A stretch of DNA of 64,000 nucleotides from Planctomycetota bacterium (GTDB lineage Bacteria > Planctomycetota > UBA1135). A program made the position numbers and the translations under genes. Location of the stretch: the NCBI GenBank assembly GCA_008501825.1, contig QQUA01000022.1, positions 1-64,000 on the forward strand, read 5' to 3'. The notes under the pieces were generated by a model. The model had not been told where the DNA came from, made no database searches, and was given only the letters and a program-made list of their open reading frames with translations. Positions 50,299 to 59,139 of this stretch are shown here, piece by piece (positions within the stretch are counted from its first letter, which is position 1; each line of letters starts with the position of its first letter).

Positions 50299-50943
50299 AT
50301 GATCTACGACAACCACCGCTTTCCTTGGACCGCCGCCCTGGAAGAAAGCTGGCCGGCCATTCGAGCCGAATTGGACCGAGTGCAAAACGAGGAATTCATC
50401 TCCTGGCCCAACGTCAACATGTACAAGGGCACCTGGGAGTTGTTCGGCTTGTTCGGTTTCGGCAAGCGACATGACCTGAATTGCGAGCGATGCCCGGAAA
50501 CCGCCCGGGCGGTGGAACGAATCCCGGGAATGACTACGGCAGTTTTTTCCGCCATGGAACCGGGAACCTATTTGCCCCCCCACCGGGGAGCCACCGACGC
50601 CGTTTTGCGCTGCCACCTCGGAGTCGACGTGCCGGAAGACTGCGGCATCCGGGTGGAACAACAAAAAGTTCCTTGGCAGGAAGGTCGCTGCGTCATCTTC
50701 GATGACACTGCCGAACACGAAGTGTGGAACCGAGGCGACCGGCGCCGGATCAATTTGATCATCGACTTTTGGAAGCCGTTCCGGTTTCCGGGCCGTCGTC
50801 TGAAACGGCTCAAGCAACGGGTGGCGGTAAAAATGAATTTGAAGCGCTCCGATGTTTTGGAATTCATCAATAAAGAACATGCTCGGCAAAGGGCGGTTTA
50901 CGAATCCCGCCAAAAAGGAAACTCGGAATCTCCAGAGCAATGA
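50299..50943 (+). CDS. Aspartyl/asparaginyl beta-hydroxylase family dioxygenase
   Basis: 214 residues. The AspH fold is seen from FISWPNVNMYKGTWELFGLFGFG through SAMEPGTYLPPHRGATDAVLRCHLGV, with H95 and H140 (DDTAEHEVWN) as the Fe(II) ligands and R150 for 2-oxoglutarate (GDRRRINLIIDFW). The bacterial members of this family include lipid A hydroxylases (LpxO) and many unknowns. The C-terminal ~50 residues are basic and helical. 13 bp after the molybdoenzyme gene and coupled by ATGA to the next, so it belongs to that operon. Confidence 0.87.
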   Translation: MIYDNHRFPWTAALEESWPAIRAELDRVQNEEFISWPNVNMYKGTWELFGLFGFGKRHDLNCERCPETARAVERIPGMTTAVFSAMEPGTYLPPHRGATDAVLRCHLGVDVPEDCGIRVEQQKVPWQEGRCVIFDDTAEHEVWNRGDRRRINLIIDFWKPFRFPGRRLKRLKQRVAVKMNLKRSDVLEFINKEHARQRAVYESRQKGNSESPEQ

Positions 50944-52961
50944 AAACTTCCTGGTTCTCCGCCCTCGGGCTTGGAGCTCTCAGTCTCACTGCCGGCTGGT
51001 GGTCGCAACAGGAGGATCGGGTCCTGGTGGAAAGCATGCACCACCTGGGAGACGATCCAACTCCGGATTGGCCGGAAGCTCCGGAGCAACCGGAAGGAAC
51101 CAGCATGGAATGGCGGTTTACCGGGTCCAAAAACCTGGAAGAAAGGGCGCTATGGATCCGGCATCGCCACGTGGACAATCGCTGGTCTTTAAAACTGAAC
51201 GGCCGGGAAATCGCGGTCCTGAAACGAGGCGCCGAGTTGCAACGGGTGCTTTATCCGCTGCCGGCCGGCAGTTTGGTCGACGGTGAAAATCGTTTGAGCT
51301 TGTCGGCCGATCAAAAAAGCGACGACATCACCGTCGGCGAAATCGTGCTCACCGCCGCTTCCTTCCGAAGCCTGAAGCAAATCGAAACGGTGCGAATCCA
51401 GGTTTTGGAAGAAGGCGCCGGCGCCATTCCCGCCCGCTTGACCCTTCTCGATCCAGAAGGAAAACGGGTGCCGATTTATTACCCGCAGGAATCGCTGGCC
51501 GTCCGCGACGGAGTGGTTTACACCGGTGACGGCCAGGCCGAATTCGGCTTAAGTCGCGGCCGCTACCAAGTATTCGCCACCCGAGGCACGGAATGGAGCG
51601 TTGCCAGTACCGATCTGGAAGTGGCTCCGGAAGCTACCAATGCCTGCAATCTGGTTTTGAAGCGGGAAATCGACACTCGCGGTTGGATGGCGGCCGATAC
51701 TCACATCCATACTTTGACCTATAGCGGACATGGCGATTCCAGCGTCGAAGAACGGGTCGTGACCTTGGCCGGGGAAGGCGTCGAGCTGGCCATTGCCACC
51801 GATCACAACCATCACACCGACTATAAGCCGATTCAAGCAGCCTTGGGCGTGAACGCCTATTTCACGGCGGTGACCGGCAATGAAGTCACGACTGACAACG
51901 GTCACTTCAACGCCTTTCCTCTACCGCCAGACGGCCCCTTGCCGGACTACAAGGAAAAACATTGGCCCACCCTGGTGGAAGACATGCGAGCCAAGGGAGC
52001 CAAGGTGGTGATCTTGAATCACCCGCGTTGGCCGAAACACGACACCGGCCCCCTCGGCGTGTTCCAATTGAACCGGGCTTCGGGGGAACGCCATGAAGGG
52101 CCGGCGTTCACCTTCGATGCCATGGAAATTTTCAACAGCACCACGCCGGAAGGCGATTTGGAAACTTTGTTGCGCGATTGGTTCGCCATCTTGAACTATG
52201 GGGAACAAATCGCCGTAGTGGGCAGCTCCGATTCTCACACGGTTTTGGATCCGGTGGGACAGGGCCGGACCTATGTTCCCATTCAAGGAGAGAACCCGGC
52301 CGCCATTGACGTGGATGAGGCATGCCGAGCCTTCCAACAAGGAGCCGTCAGTGCCAGCTTGGGCATCTTTGCCAGCGCCACCCTCAACGGCCACGGCATG
52401 GGAAGCTTGGTTGCCGCCGGTCAGCCCATGCGCTTACAAGTTCGAGTGGCTTCCGCTTCGTGGATCCAAGCCACCCGGCTCACCGTGTACCGAAACGGCG
52501 AAGCCATCTTGGATCAACCTTTGGCCTTTGTGGAAGGGGTGGCCAGCGATCAGAGTTTCGAATGGGTCATCGATCCTCCGCCGGCCGATGCATGGTTGAC
52601 CTGCGTGGTTCGCGGCCCCGACCTGGACCAGCCTTTTTGGTACGACCTCTGCCACCAAAGCGGAGCGGTTTGTAACCCCTTCTATCTGGATCGAGACGGA
52701 GACGGCCAGTACCGCAGTCCGCGCCAGCAAGCCCAACAGTTGATTGACGAACTGGGCACCCAGCCGGAAGCCTTGGCCGCCGCTTTGGCGCAACGTGATC
52801 CTGCGGTCGCGGTGCAAACCGCCAGCTTGCTCCGACCTCTCTATTTGCAAGAGATGCGGGACAAATTACGCCGCCTCGCCCCCCGACCGGAAGCCGAATC
52901 CGGGCCGCTGGAAGCCTTCCTCCTGGATTCGCCGGAAGGCGCGGGAACCGGCTCGAAATAA
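50940..52961 (+). CDS. CehA/McbA family metallohydrolase (PHP domain), secreted
   Basis: 673 residues with a hydrophobic N-terminus (SWFSALGLGALSLTAGWW). Residues about 60-245 are beta-rich. The PHP domain begins at GWMAADTHIHTLTYSGHGD with H255-x-H257, followed by EGVELAIATDHNHHTDY, VTGNEVTTDNGHFNAFP, VILNHPRWP and VVGSSDSHTV, which is the CehA/McbA order of metal ligands. CehA and McbA hydrolyse carbaryl-type esters; most homologues are of unknown substrate. The C-terminal ~80 residues are helical. Start codon overlaps the stop of the AspH-like gene. Confidence 0.85.
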   Translation: MKTSWFSALGLGALSLTAGWWSQQEDRVLVESMHHLGDDPTPDWPEAPEQPEGTSMEWRFTGSKNLEERALWIRHRHVDNRWSLKLNGREIAVLKRGAELQRVLYPLPAGSLVDGENRLSLSADQKSDDITVGEIVLTAASFRSLKQIETVRIQVLEEGAGAIPARLTLLDPEGKRVPIYYPQESLAVRDGVVYTGDGQAEFGLSRGRYQVFATRGTEWSVASTDLEVAPEATNACNLVLKREIDTRGWMAADTHIHTLTYSGHGDSSVEERVVTLAGEGVELAIATDHNHHTDYKPIQAALGVNAYFTAVTGNEVTTDNGHFNAFPLPPDGPLPDYKEKHWPTLVEDMRAKGAKVVILNHPRWPKHDTGPLGVFQLNRASGERHEGPAFTFDAMEIFNSTTPEGDLETLLRDWFAILNYGEQIAVVGSSDSHTVLDPVGQGRTYVPIQGENPAAIDVDEACRAFQQGAVSASLGIFASATLNGHGMGSLVAAGQPMRLQVRVASASWIQATRLTVYRNGEAILDQPLAFVEGVASDQSFEWVIDPPPADAWLTCVVRGPDLDQPFWYDLCHQSGAVCNPFYLDRDGDGQYRSPRQQAQQLIDELGTQPEALAAALAQRDPAVAVQTASLLRPLYLQEMRDKLRRLAPRPEAESGPLEAFLLDSPEGAGTGSK

Positions 52962-53024
52962 TTTCCTTGACCCCTCCGGGGATTGGTGAGCTATGGTGGA
53001 TTTCCCCTTAGTTCTTGGAAACCC

Positions 53025-54491
53025 ATGGTTTGTGCACTCTTCCTTAGCCTTCTGCCGGCTTTCGCCGGACCCCAATCCCCCCAACACTGGCAGTGGTCCG
53101 GAGCGGAATTGGCCGCCATGGCCGGTCAGCAAGGCCAATCCCTGAATTTGGCCGCGGAAGAAAGTTGCCACCTTCAACTTCCTTGCCCGCCTCAAACCCG
53201 TTCGGTCGGCGCCTGGTGGCAAGGTCTTTTGGGAACCGCTCAGCTCGAATTCCTCGGCGAAAAAGGCGACCTCCAAGGTCCCTACCCGATGATCGCCGCC
53301 GAAGATTTGGATCCCATCGCCAATCATGCTTCCGGTCCGGCGGGCAGCGCGCAAGTGGCCGCTTTGCAGCATTACTACGGAGGTGCTGCGGCAGCGGTGA
53401 TTCTGCATCTTCGCGGCCCGGTTCAATTGGATTCTCTGGCTCTGGTCTTCATTCCAAAATCCAACCAAGCGGTAACTCCGAAAATCACCGCCGGAGGTCC
53501 TCCCGGAGGCTATCCCAAACCCAACGTTTACAGCCGGTCCTCTTGGGGCGCCGATCCGCCGGTTTGTAATCCGAGTTATTGCAATACAACTCATTTGGGA
53601 TTTCATCATTCCGCCGGTGCCTCCGAATACAACAGCAGCAGTTGGAGTCAGGACGCCGCCAACGTGAAAGCCATTCAGTCCTATCACATGTACACCCGTG
53701 GATGGTGCGACATTGGATACAACTACCTGATCTCGGTCCACGGTTACATCTTTGAAGGCCGGGCCGGAGGCGACGACGTCCGCGGCGCTCACGACGGCCA
53801 CAATTGCGGCTCCATGGGCACTTGCTTCATGGGCTATTTCCACACGCCCTATAACCAAACTCTGACCCAAGTCATGATCGACGCCGCCGCCGAATTGGGG
53901 GCTTGGAAGTGCGATCAGCAGGGCATCGACCCTCACGGGACTTCCTGGTACTCCGGTTACGGCGGAAACATGAGCAACGTTTACGGCCACCGCAACGTGG
54001 CTTCCACTGCCTGCCCGGGAGATTTGGCTTACGCCGAACTGCCCACCATTCGGAACGAAATCGCCTCCCGTCTTCAAGGGGGCGGCGGCACTGAAATCAT
54101 TCTCGACACCGGAGCCGCCTTTACCGTGGGAACCTGGTTTACCGGAACTTCATCCACCGACAAATACGGCAGCAATTATTTGTGGACCGATTCCGGCATT
54201 CAAGCGCCGCGCTACGCCCTCTGGCGGCCGAACATTAGCCAGGCCGGCAATTACACCGTCTACTTTTGGTGGCCCCAAGGCAGCAATCGGTCCACCCAAA
54301 CTATGGTGGGAGCCCGAATCCAGGGCACGATTCACTCCACCACCGTGAACCAACAACAAAACGGCGGCCAGTGGAACGCCGTCGGCACCTGGTGGTTCCC
54401 CACCGGCACCAGCAGCTTGGTTGGGGTTTCCAACCAGGGCCCCACCGGCTCGGTGGTCCTCGCCGATGCCATCCGCCTAGTCAAGCAGTAG
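53025..54491 (+). CDS. Secreted N-acetylmuramoyl-L-alanine amidase (PGRP/amidase_2) with golvesin-like C-terminal domain
   Basis: 488 residues from 53025, which gives a signal peptide (VCALFLSLLPAFAG). After a ~150-residue N-terminal beta region comes the PGRP-type amidase domain (about 165-350): YSRSSWGADPP, HLGFHHSAG, GWCDIGYNYLI, GYIFEGRAGGDDVRGAH, GHRNVASTACPGD. The zinc ligands would be H194, H322 and C330, all present. The last ~130 residues (ILDTGAAFTVGTW ... ARYALWRPNISQAGNYTVYFWWPQG ... VLADAIRLVKQ) match the golvesin/xanthan-lyase-type C-terminal binding module. It should cut peptidoglycan stem peptides of the cell itself or of other bacteria. Confidence 0.88.
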   Translation: MVCALFLSLLPAFAGPQSPQHWQWSGAELAAMAGQQGQSLNLAAEESCHLQLPCPPQTRSVGAWWQGLLGTAQLEFLGEKGDLQGPYPMIAAEDLDPIANHASGPAGSAQVAALQHYYGGAAAAVILHLRGPVQLDSLALVFIPKSNQAVTPKITAGGPPGGYPKPNVYSRSSWGADPPVCNPSYCNTTHLGFHHSAGASEYNSSSWSQDAANVKAIQSYHMYTRGWCDIGYNYLISVHGYIFEGRAGGDDVRGAHDGHNCGSMGTCFMGYFHTPYNQTLTQVMIDAAAELGAWKCDQQGIDPHGTSWYSGYGGNMSNVYGHRNVASTACPGDLAYAELPTIRNEIASRLQGGGGTEIILDTGAAFTVGTWFTGTSSTDKYGSNYLWTDSGIQAPRYALWRPNISQAGNYTVYFWWPQGSNRSTQTMVGARIQGTIHSTTVNQQQNGGQWNAVGTWWFPTGTSSLVGVSNQGPTGSVVLADAIRLVKQ

Positions 54492-54843
54492 GCCGACTCC
54501 GGCCGGGCCTGGGTCATGCCCGGATCCTCGAAGTAAGAACAAAAAAAACGCCGCGCCCCTCCGGCGCGGCGTTCATTCATTCCCTCCTCGGAAATAAATT
54601 CCTTTGCGGAAAAGAACCTCATCCGGCCCGAAGGCCTTCAAGGGCTCTTTTCCCCTCCACCCATACAGATGGCCAGATGGCGGCGACAGCGACACCATTT
54701 CCTGAGATTTCTCGATTTTCTTGGAAAAAGCGGATTTTGGGCAATTTTCTGCCCCATTGAAGCTGGATCGTCGGCCGTATCTCTCCTGAGAAAGCCTCCA
54801 GAAGGCTCCAAAAGGGAGTTCCCCTAACGGAGTTAAGGTCCGT
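54492..54843. other. Intergenic region, 352 bases, with terminator and upstream region of the rhodanese gene
   Basis: Apart from the hairpin at 54547-54573 I see no gene. A minus-strand open frame at 54619-54858 has no recognisable features. The stretch 54610-54840 is somewhat AT-richer and probably carries the promoter of the rhodanese operon; TAAGG at 54834-54838 is a plausible weak ribosome-binding site for the ATG at 54844. Confidence 0.5.
54547..54573. terminator. Terminator hairpin after the amidase gene
   Basis: A perfect 11-bp stem AACGCCGCGCC (54547-54557) / GGCGCGGCGTT (54563-54573) with a 5-base loop. Eight A precede it and TTCATTCATT follows; it lies 55 bp after the amidase stop and works on plus, perhaps also on minus. 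Confidence 0.8.
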
Positions 54844-55473
54844 ATGATGTTTCATCAACGGAAGCTAAGTCCATCGCCGATGCTCAAAATCCTCCCCGAG
54901 CTGTCCTTGTTCCTGCTGCTCAGCGCAGCCGCGGCTTTGGTTTCCAACGCCATCAACCCGAACGGTTTGGTCCTGAATTTCGACTACCGCTCGGGCTTGC
55001 AAGATTCCGGCACGCCTTCGGACTTGAACCAGGAAAGCGCCGAACCGCAAAGCGGAGAGGCCTTGATTCAGGCCAAGGCTCAGGAATACGGCTTTCAGCT
55101 CAGCGGCCCGGAGGACGTTCAGGCCCTGCTGGAGGAAGCCAGTCAGGAAGAAGCCATCCTGATCCTGGATGCCAGGACCGCCCAGGCCTTCGCCGACGGC
55201 CACCTGCCGGGAGCGGTGCGTTTGGACTATTGGGAGGTGGTCAAGCAGGGCGTGGACCCGGCCATCCAAGCCCGCCTTCAACAAGCCTTCGTGGTGCTGA
55301 TCTACTGCAACGGCGGCGATTGTGAGGACAGTTTCAACCTGGCTTTCTACCTCAGCTACCAAAACCCGGATCTGGTTGCCTCACCGGAACTCATCCACAT
55401 TTTTACCGGTGGCATGGAGGCATGGCGCCAGTTGAATCAAAAGGACCCGCAAGGGTACGCCATCGAACGCTGA
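54844..55473 (+). CDS. Membrane-anchored rhodanese-like protein
   Basis: 209 residues (197 if started at 54880). One N-terminal transmembrane helix (LSLFLLLSAAAALVSNAI), then a rhodanese domain: AILILDARTAQAFADGHLPGAVRLDY, VLIYCNGGDCEDS with the active-site Cys in YCNGGDC, and IFTGGMEAWRQL. The CNGGDC loop is longer by residues than classic CxxxxR and holds a second Cys, so it may handle persulfide with a Cys pair. It lies 9 bp before a MauE/DoxX-type gene, a known pairing in planctomycetes and proteobacteria for periplasmic sulfur or thiol chemistry. Confidence 0.85.
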   Translation: MMFHQRKLSPSPMLKILPELSLFLLLSAAAALVSNAINPNGLVLNFDYRSGLQDSGTPSDLNQESAEPQSGEALIQAKAQEYGFQLSGPEDVQALLEEASQEEAILILDARTAQAFADGHLPGAVRLDYWEVVKQGVDPAIQARLQQAFVVLIYCNGGDCEDSFNLAFYLSYQNPDLVASPELIHIFTGGMEAWRQLNQKDPQGYAIER

Positions 55474-55482
55474 GCTGCTTGG

Positions 55483-55968
55483 ATGAAAGCCCTCCTGCTG
55501 TTCCTGCTGCGTTTGTATGTGGGCCTCTACATGGCTTACTACAGCCTGCCGAAAATCAAACGCCCTTCCGATTTCTTGAAAAACATCCGGCTTTATGAAA
55601 TGGTGCCGGAAAATCCTCCCTGGCTGCTGAACGGCATGGCGGTTTGGATTCCTTGGATGGAATTGTTGGCCGGGTTGTTTTTGGTTCTGGGCATCGCCAG
55701 AAGGGGCGCAGCCACGCTCCTGACTTTCTTGTTGGTCATCTTTAGTGCCGCCATTCTTTGGCGAACTCTGGGCATCTTCCAAGCGCAAGACATTGCTTTT
55801 TGCGACATTGCCTTCGACTGCGGTTGCGGAACCGGAGAGGTCATTATCTGTCATAAACTGCCGATCAATTTCAGTCTCATTCTGGCCGCTGCTTGGATCG
55901 CTTGCAGCCAAGACCGGTCTTGGTCCCTGACCTCCAAATTCTCCCGCCGCAGAAACGAAACCGAATGA
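55483..55968 (+). CDS. MauE/DoxX-family membrane protein with Cys-rich loop
   Basis: 161 residues, four predicted helices. LLLFLLRLYVGLYMAYYSLPKI opens it as in DoxX/MauE; WIPWMELLAGLFLVLGIARRGAA and LLTFLLVIFSAAILWRTLG follow. Between helices 3 and 4 is a conserved-looking loop with four cysteines, pattern C-x5-C-x-C-x7-C. MauE relatives pass electrons for disulfide formation, so with the rhodanese in front a thiol or sulfane-sulfur role is likely. Its stop overlaps the start of the hydrolase gene (ATGA). Confidence 0.82.
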   Translation: MKALLLFLLRLYVGLYMAYYSLPKIKRPSDFLKNIRLYEMVPENPPWLLNGMAVWIPWMELLAGLFLVLGIARRGAATLLTFLLVIFSAAILWRTLGIFQAQDIAFCDIAFDCGCGTGEVIICHKLPINFSLILAAAWIACSQDRSWSLTSKFSRRRNETE

Positions 55969-56849
55969 TGCATCCTGCTCCCTTTGACAACTTTTCGGCT
56001 CGTTCCGCCGATGGAACCCGGCTGGCCGGCCGCCACTGGAAGCCGAAGAATCACAAGCGGGGCAATATCGTTTTAGTTCATGGATTCGGCGAGCATCTGG
56101 GCCGTTACGATTTTCTCGCCACCGGCCTCAGCGGAGCCGGCTTTGAAGTCGTCGGTGTAGACCTTCGCGGCCACGGCGGCTCTGATGGACAGCGTGGTTT
56201 CATTCATCGCTGGCAAGATTATTTGACCGATGTGCAAGCCGCGGCCAGCCGCCTGGACCAGGATTATTTCCTGTTAGGCCATTCCATGGGCGGGCCCGTG
56301 ACCCTCGAATTCGTCCGCCAATACCCGGATGCGGTTCAGGGCATGATTCTTTCCAGCCCGTTGCTGGGTGTCGCCATCCCAACGCCGGGATGGAAGGAAT
56401 TTTTGGCCCGCCACATGTCGAAGTGGCTTCCCCGGCTTTCCTTGCCGGCAGGCCTGGATCCGGATTGGATATCCCGCGATTCCGAGGACGTGGCCAATTA
56501 CCGCAACGACCCGTTGATTTTCGATAAGGTCACGCCGCGCTGGTTCGTGGAAATGAACGCCGCCCTGGAGCGCATTCACGCCAACGCCCCGCGTTATCGC
56601 ACCCCCATGCTGCTTCACATCGGCGACGCCGACAAAATCGTCAGCATGAGTGAGGCCTTACGCTTCACCGAAGCTTATTCCGGACCGAAAAACGGCCAAG
56701 TTTGGAAAGGCGGATACCACGAGTTGTTTCACGATCTGGAAAAGGACGCGGTCCTGGCCGCCACCCTGATTTGGCTGGACAAACAACTTGGACACTCGGC
56801 GCCGGATCAAGAATCGGCCGGCTCGATTTCCAATTCCAATACCGCGTAG
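55965..56849 (+). CDS. Alpha/beta hydrolase, monoacylglycerol lipase-like
   Basis: 294 residues from 55965. The serine-aminopeptidase/MGL signature: HWKPKNHKRGNIVLVHGFGEHLGRYDFLA, VVGVDLRGHGGSDGQRGFIHRWQDYLTDV, LLGHSMGGPVTLEF (nucleophile Ser), HIGDADKIVSMSEA with the acid Asp, and GGYHELFHDLEKD with the catalytic His. It should hydrolyse monoacylglycerols or lysophospholipids. Third gene of the rhodanese operon by overlap. The last 43 bases overlap the convergent beta-helix gene. Confidence 0.88.
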   Translation: MMHPAPFDNFSARSADGTRLAGRHWKPKNHKRGNIVLVHGFGEHLGRYDFLATGLSGAGFEVVGVDLRGHGGSDGQRGFIHRWQDYLTDVQAAASRLDQDYFLLGHSMGGPVTLEFVRQYPDAVQGMILSSPLLGVAIPTPGWKEFLARHMSKWLPRLSLPAGLDPDWISRDSEDVANYRNDPLIFDKVTPRWFVEMNAALERIHANAPRYRTPMLLHIGDADKIVSMSEALRFTEAYSGPKNGQVWKGGYHELFHDLEKDAVLAATLIWLDKQLGHSAPDQESAGSISNSNTA

Positions 56850-59020
56850 CCGTCGAGTTCGAAATGCTCGACCAGTAGGAAAACATCCCGATCTTCGGTG
56901 AGTTTGAAATAAGCGGTATCTCGAGTCGGCCCGTGCCAGGTCCAATTCTCCAGGATTTTGCGCCCGTCCAACCACACCCGAACACCGTCGTCGCTCAGGG
57001 TGGTCAGTTGCCACCCGCCACGAGTCAGCGGCAATCGGGTGGTGGCCAAAGTGCCGAATTGATTTCCCGGAAGCTGGGCTCGATTGACTTCCTCGGACAA
57101 ATCCAAATGGCTCGGGCCGCCGTGACCGTAGTTCAGCCGCAATTCCGGCAAAACGCAGAAACGGGCGCCTTCGCCATAGGCCTGCCGGCGCCAACCGGCC
57201 TCGTCCTGCCGCGGATCCACGGTCCAGGGAAAAACCCGGATCCCCCATCGAGCCGCCCACAAAGTCCCGGCGACTTCGCTTTGATGATTGGCCGCTCGAA
57301 TCCGTGCCCGGTATGGATGGATTCCCGGAATGGAGCTGTGCAGACCCAAAAACCACCGCTCCCCTTCCTTCAGCAATTCGCTTCGGACCGCCGGCCCGCT
57401 GGAACCGAGATCAATCTGAATCGGAGGAGCCATGTGGTGCAGCTCGAACCGGTGATGAGCTGCGCTTTGGGAAAGAGTTCGGCATAGAGGCGCTTGGTGG
57501 TCCCAAGGTCCCCAAGGAGTCATCACGATGTTTTCGCGGCCGGCCAAATGAGCCCGTCCCCCTATCGGACGAGAGTCGCCGAACACCGGATAGTCGGGTT
57601 GCGGGCGAGGATGAAAGGCAGCGGCGGTGGTTTTCGGAGATTCAGCCTCTCCACCCAAGACCAAGGGCCTAGCCACCCCTTCCATGGAGTTGCCGCCGGC
57701 TTCTACGGTCAATCGCCGCGGTACCTTGGAGCTTTCCCCATCCAAGCGCAATTCCAATCCGACTTGATCGCCTTCAAAGCGATTGTGAAAGACTTGATTG
57801 CCAATGGCTCCTTGGTGATTGCTTTGTACCCAAGGACGATCGAATAAACCATCGTCGACGTCCCACCACAATTCGACACCGCGACGATTCTTGTAAAAGT
57901 GGTTGGCCAACACCCGATTCCCGCTGCCATGTTCGATGGCCACGCCGGCCAAATGGTTTTCTCCAATTTCATTGCCGTAAATCAGAGTATCTCGTGAATA
58001 ACCTCCCCATACGCCGTAGTTGCCCCCGACCAGGCGGTTGCCGACGAACTCGTTTTCAAAGCTGAAAGTCATTTCGATTCCGATCGCGGCGGCGTAGGAG
58101 AAATCGTTGGCAATCAATAAATTTCGATTGCAGCCCAAGCCCTGGTAATCGAACTCCTTCCGTGGCGCCGGCTCTTCGCCAAGGGCTTCACGACCGGCGA
58201 AACCAAAGAAACCGTCGCCGCCGTGGGTGGCCGAGTTTTCGGCAATCACATTTTCACTGCATTGTTCAAAGCAGAGAATGCCGGCCGAATCCTGGCCGCG
58301 GCTATACACCCCGTGGCTATAGCCGCGGATGCAGAAATCGAAGGCATTTCGACTGATCACGTTGCGGGAACACCGCCACAAAGCCAACCCCCATCCGGAA
58401 AGAAAGGAACAATCGTTATCGTAAATTCGGCTGTCCATCACCCGGTCCAGGCAGATGCCGTTTTGGCCGTGGTGAGCCCGGTTGCGCCGCAGCACGATGC
58501 CGGAACTATCTTCCACGTACAAACCGGCTCCGTAACGCTGGCGCCATTCATTGGCGTCATTGCGATGAGGCCAAAGCCAATCTCCACTGTCTTCCGCTTC
58601 CGGCGTAGATTGCAAACGCTGGCACCAATTGCGGGAGAAGTCACTGTCTTCCACCACCAGTTCCGGGCAATGACTGGCCCAAATGCCGGTTTGGAAACCA
58701 TGCACCTGAAAGCCTCGAAGAGTGACTTTTTCCAATCCTTCGAGACGGACGCCGATGCCTTTTCTTTGGTCGCCGGGAATCCCGACAGGCGTGCCCAGCA
58801 ATGGCGACTCGGGAGCAAATTCCACCGTGATGCCGGAAGCCTGAATGTGTAAGACTCCGTTGCCATCGGCATCTTCCAGGACCATTCCCGCTGGAATCCG
58901 AACCCGGCAGGATCGATCGATGACAGTGTTGTCGGCTTGAACCAGCACTTCGGGCAGTTGTTGAGGAATCGCTGCCGGAAAGGCTGCAAGCAAGGCAAAG
59001 CAGGCGGAGGGAACGAGCAT
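56807..59020 (-). CDS. Secreted right-handed parallel beta-helix protein with PA14-like C-terminal domain
   Basis: 737 residues from the ATG at 59020 (MLVPSACFALLAAFPAAIPQQ), a signal peptide; the ORF extends upstream but without sense. Residues about 60-430 are right-handed beta-helix repeats of NosD/pectate-lyase-like type: GITVEFAPES, VTLRGFQVHGFQTGIWASHC, GIVLRRNRAHHGQNGICLDRVMDSRIYDNDC, NEFVGNRLVGGNYGVWGGYSRDTLIYGNEIGENHLAGVAIEHGSGNRV. Residues about 615-735 resemble PA14: GGWQLTTLSDDGVRVWLDGRKILENWTWHGP. It probably binds or cleaves polysaccharide. Overlaps the hydrolase gene end by 43 bases; it stands 119 bp downstream of the DUF4340 gene on the same strand, past a hairpin. Confidence 0.78.
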   Translation of the reverse strand: MLVPSACFALLAAFPAAIPQQLPEVLVQADNTVIDRSCRVRIPAGMVLEDADGNGVLHIQASGITVEFAPESPLLGTPVGIPGDQRKGIGVRLEGLEKVTLRGFQVHGFQTGIWASHCPELVVEDSDFSRNWCQRLQSTPEAEDSGDWLWPHRNDANEWRQRYGAGLYVEDSSGIVLRRNRAHHGQNGICLDRVMDSRIYDNDCSFLSGWGLALWRCSRNVISRNAFDFCIRGYSHGVYSRGQDSAGILCFEQCSENVIAENSATHGGDGFFGFAGREALGEEPAPRKEFDYQGLGCNRNLLIANDFSYAAAIGIEMTFSFENEFVGNRLVGGNYGVWGGYSRDTLIYGNEIGENHLAGVAIEHGSGNRVLANHFYKNRRGVELWWDVDDGLFDRPWVQSNHQGAIGNQVFHNRFEGDQVGLELRLDGESSKVPRRLTVEAGGNSMEGVARPLVLGGEAESPKTTAAAFHPRPQPDYPVFGDSRPIGGRAHLAGRENIVMTPWGPWDHQAPLCRTLSQSAAHHRFELHHMAPPIQIDLGSSGPAVRSELLKEGERWFLGLHSSIPGIHPYRARIRAANHQSEVAGTLWAARWGIRVFPWTVDPRQDEAGWRRQAYGEGARFCVLPELRLNYGHGGPSHLDLSEEVNRAQLPGNQFGTLATTRLPLTRGGWQLTTLSDDGVRVWLDGRKILENWTWHGPTRDTAYFKLTEDRDVFLLVEHFELDGYAVLELEIEPADS

Positions 59021-59067
59021 GATCGCAGGACCAGACAGCCCAGAGGATAGCCGGGCCGAAATGGCTT

Positions 59068-59095
59068 GGGGCCGGGAGCTGGTACTCCCGGCCCC
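59068..59095 (-). terminator. Hairpin between the DUF4340 and beta-helix genes
   Basis: A perfect 11-bp stem GGGGCCGGGAG / CTCCCGGCCCC (59068-59078 and 59085-59095, 6-base loop). There is no good T-run on minus (AAGCCATTTC), so it may be a partial or factor-assisted terminator of the ABC operon. Confidence 0.5.
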
Positions 59096-59139
59096 CATGA
59101 CCGCCGCCGATGCCGGTGCAGGCGCCCTGACCGTCTCCT

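Noticed and set aside
52866-54077. 403-residue minus-strand open frame
   Set aside because: Antisense to the PGRP amidase, whose zinc ligands and signal peptide are clear; no motif of its own.
54619-54858. 79-residue minus-strand open frame in an intergenic region
   Set aside because: No similarity, no ribosome-binding site, overlaps the start of the rhodanese gene.
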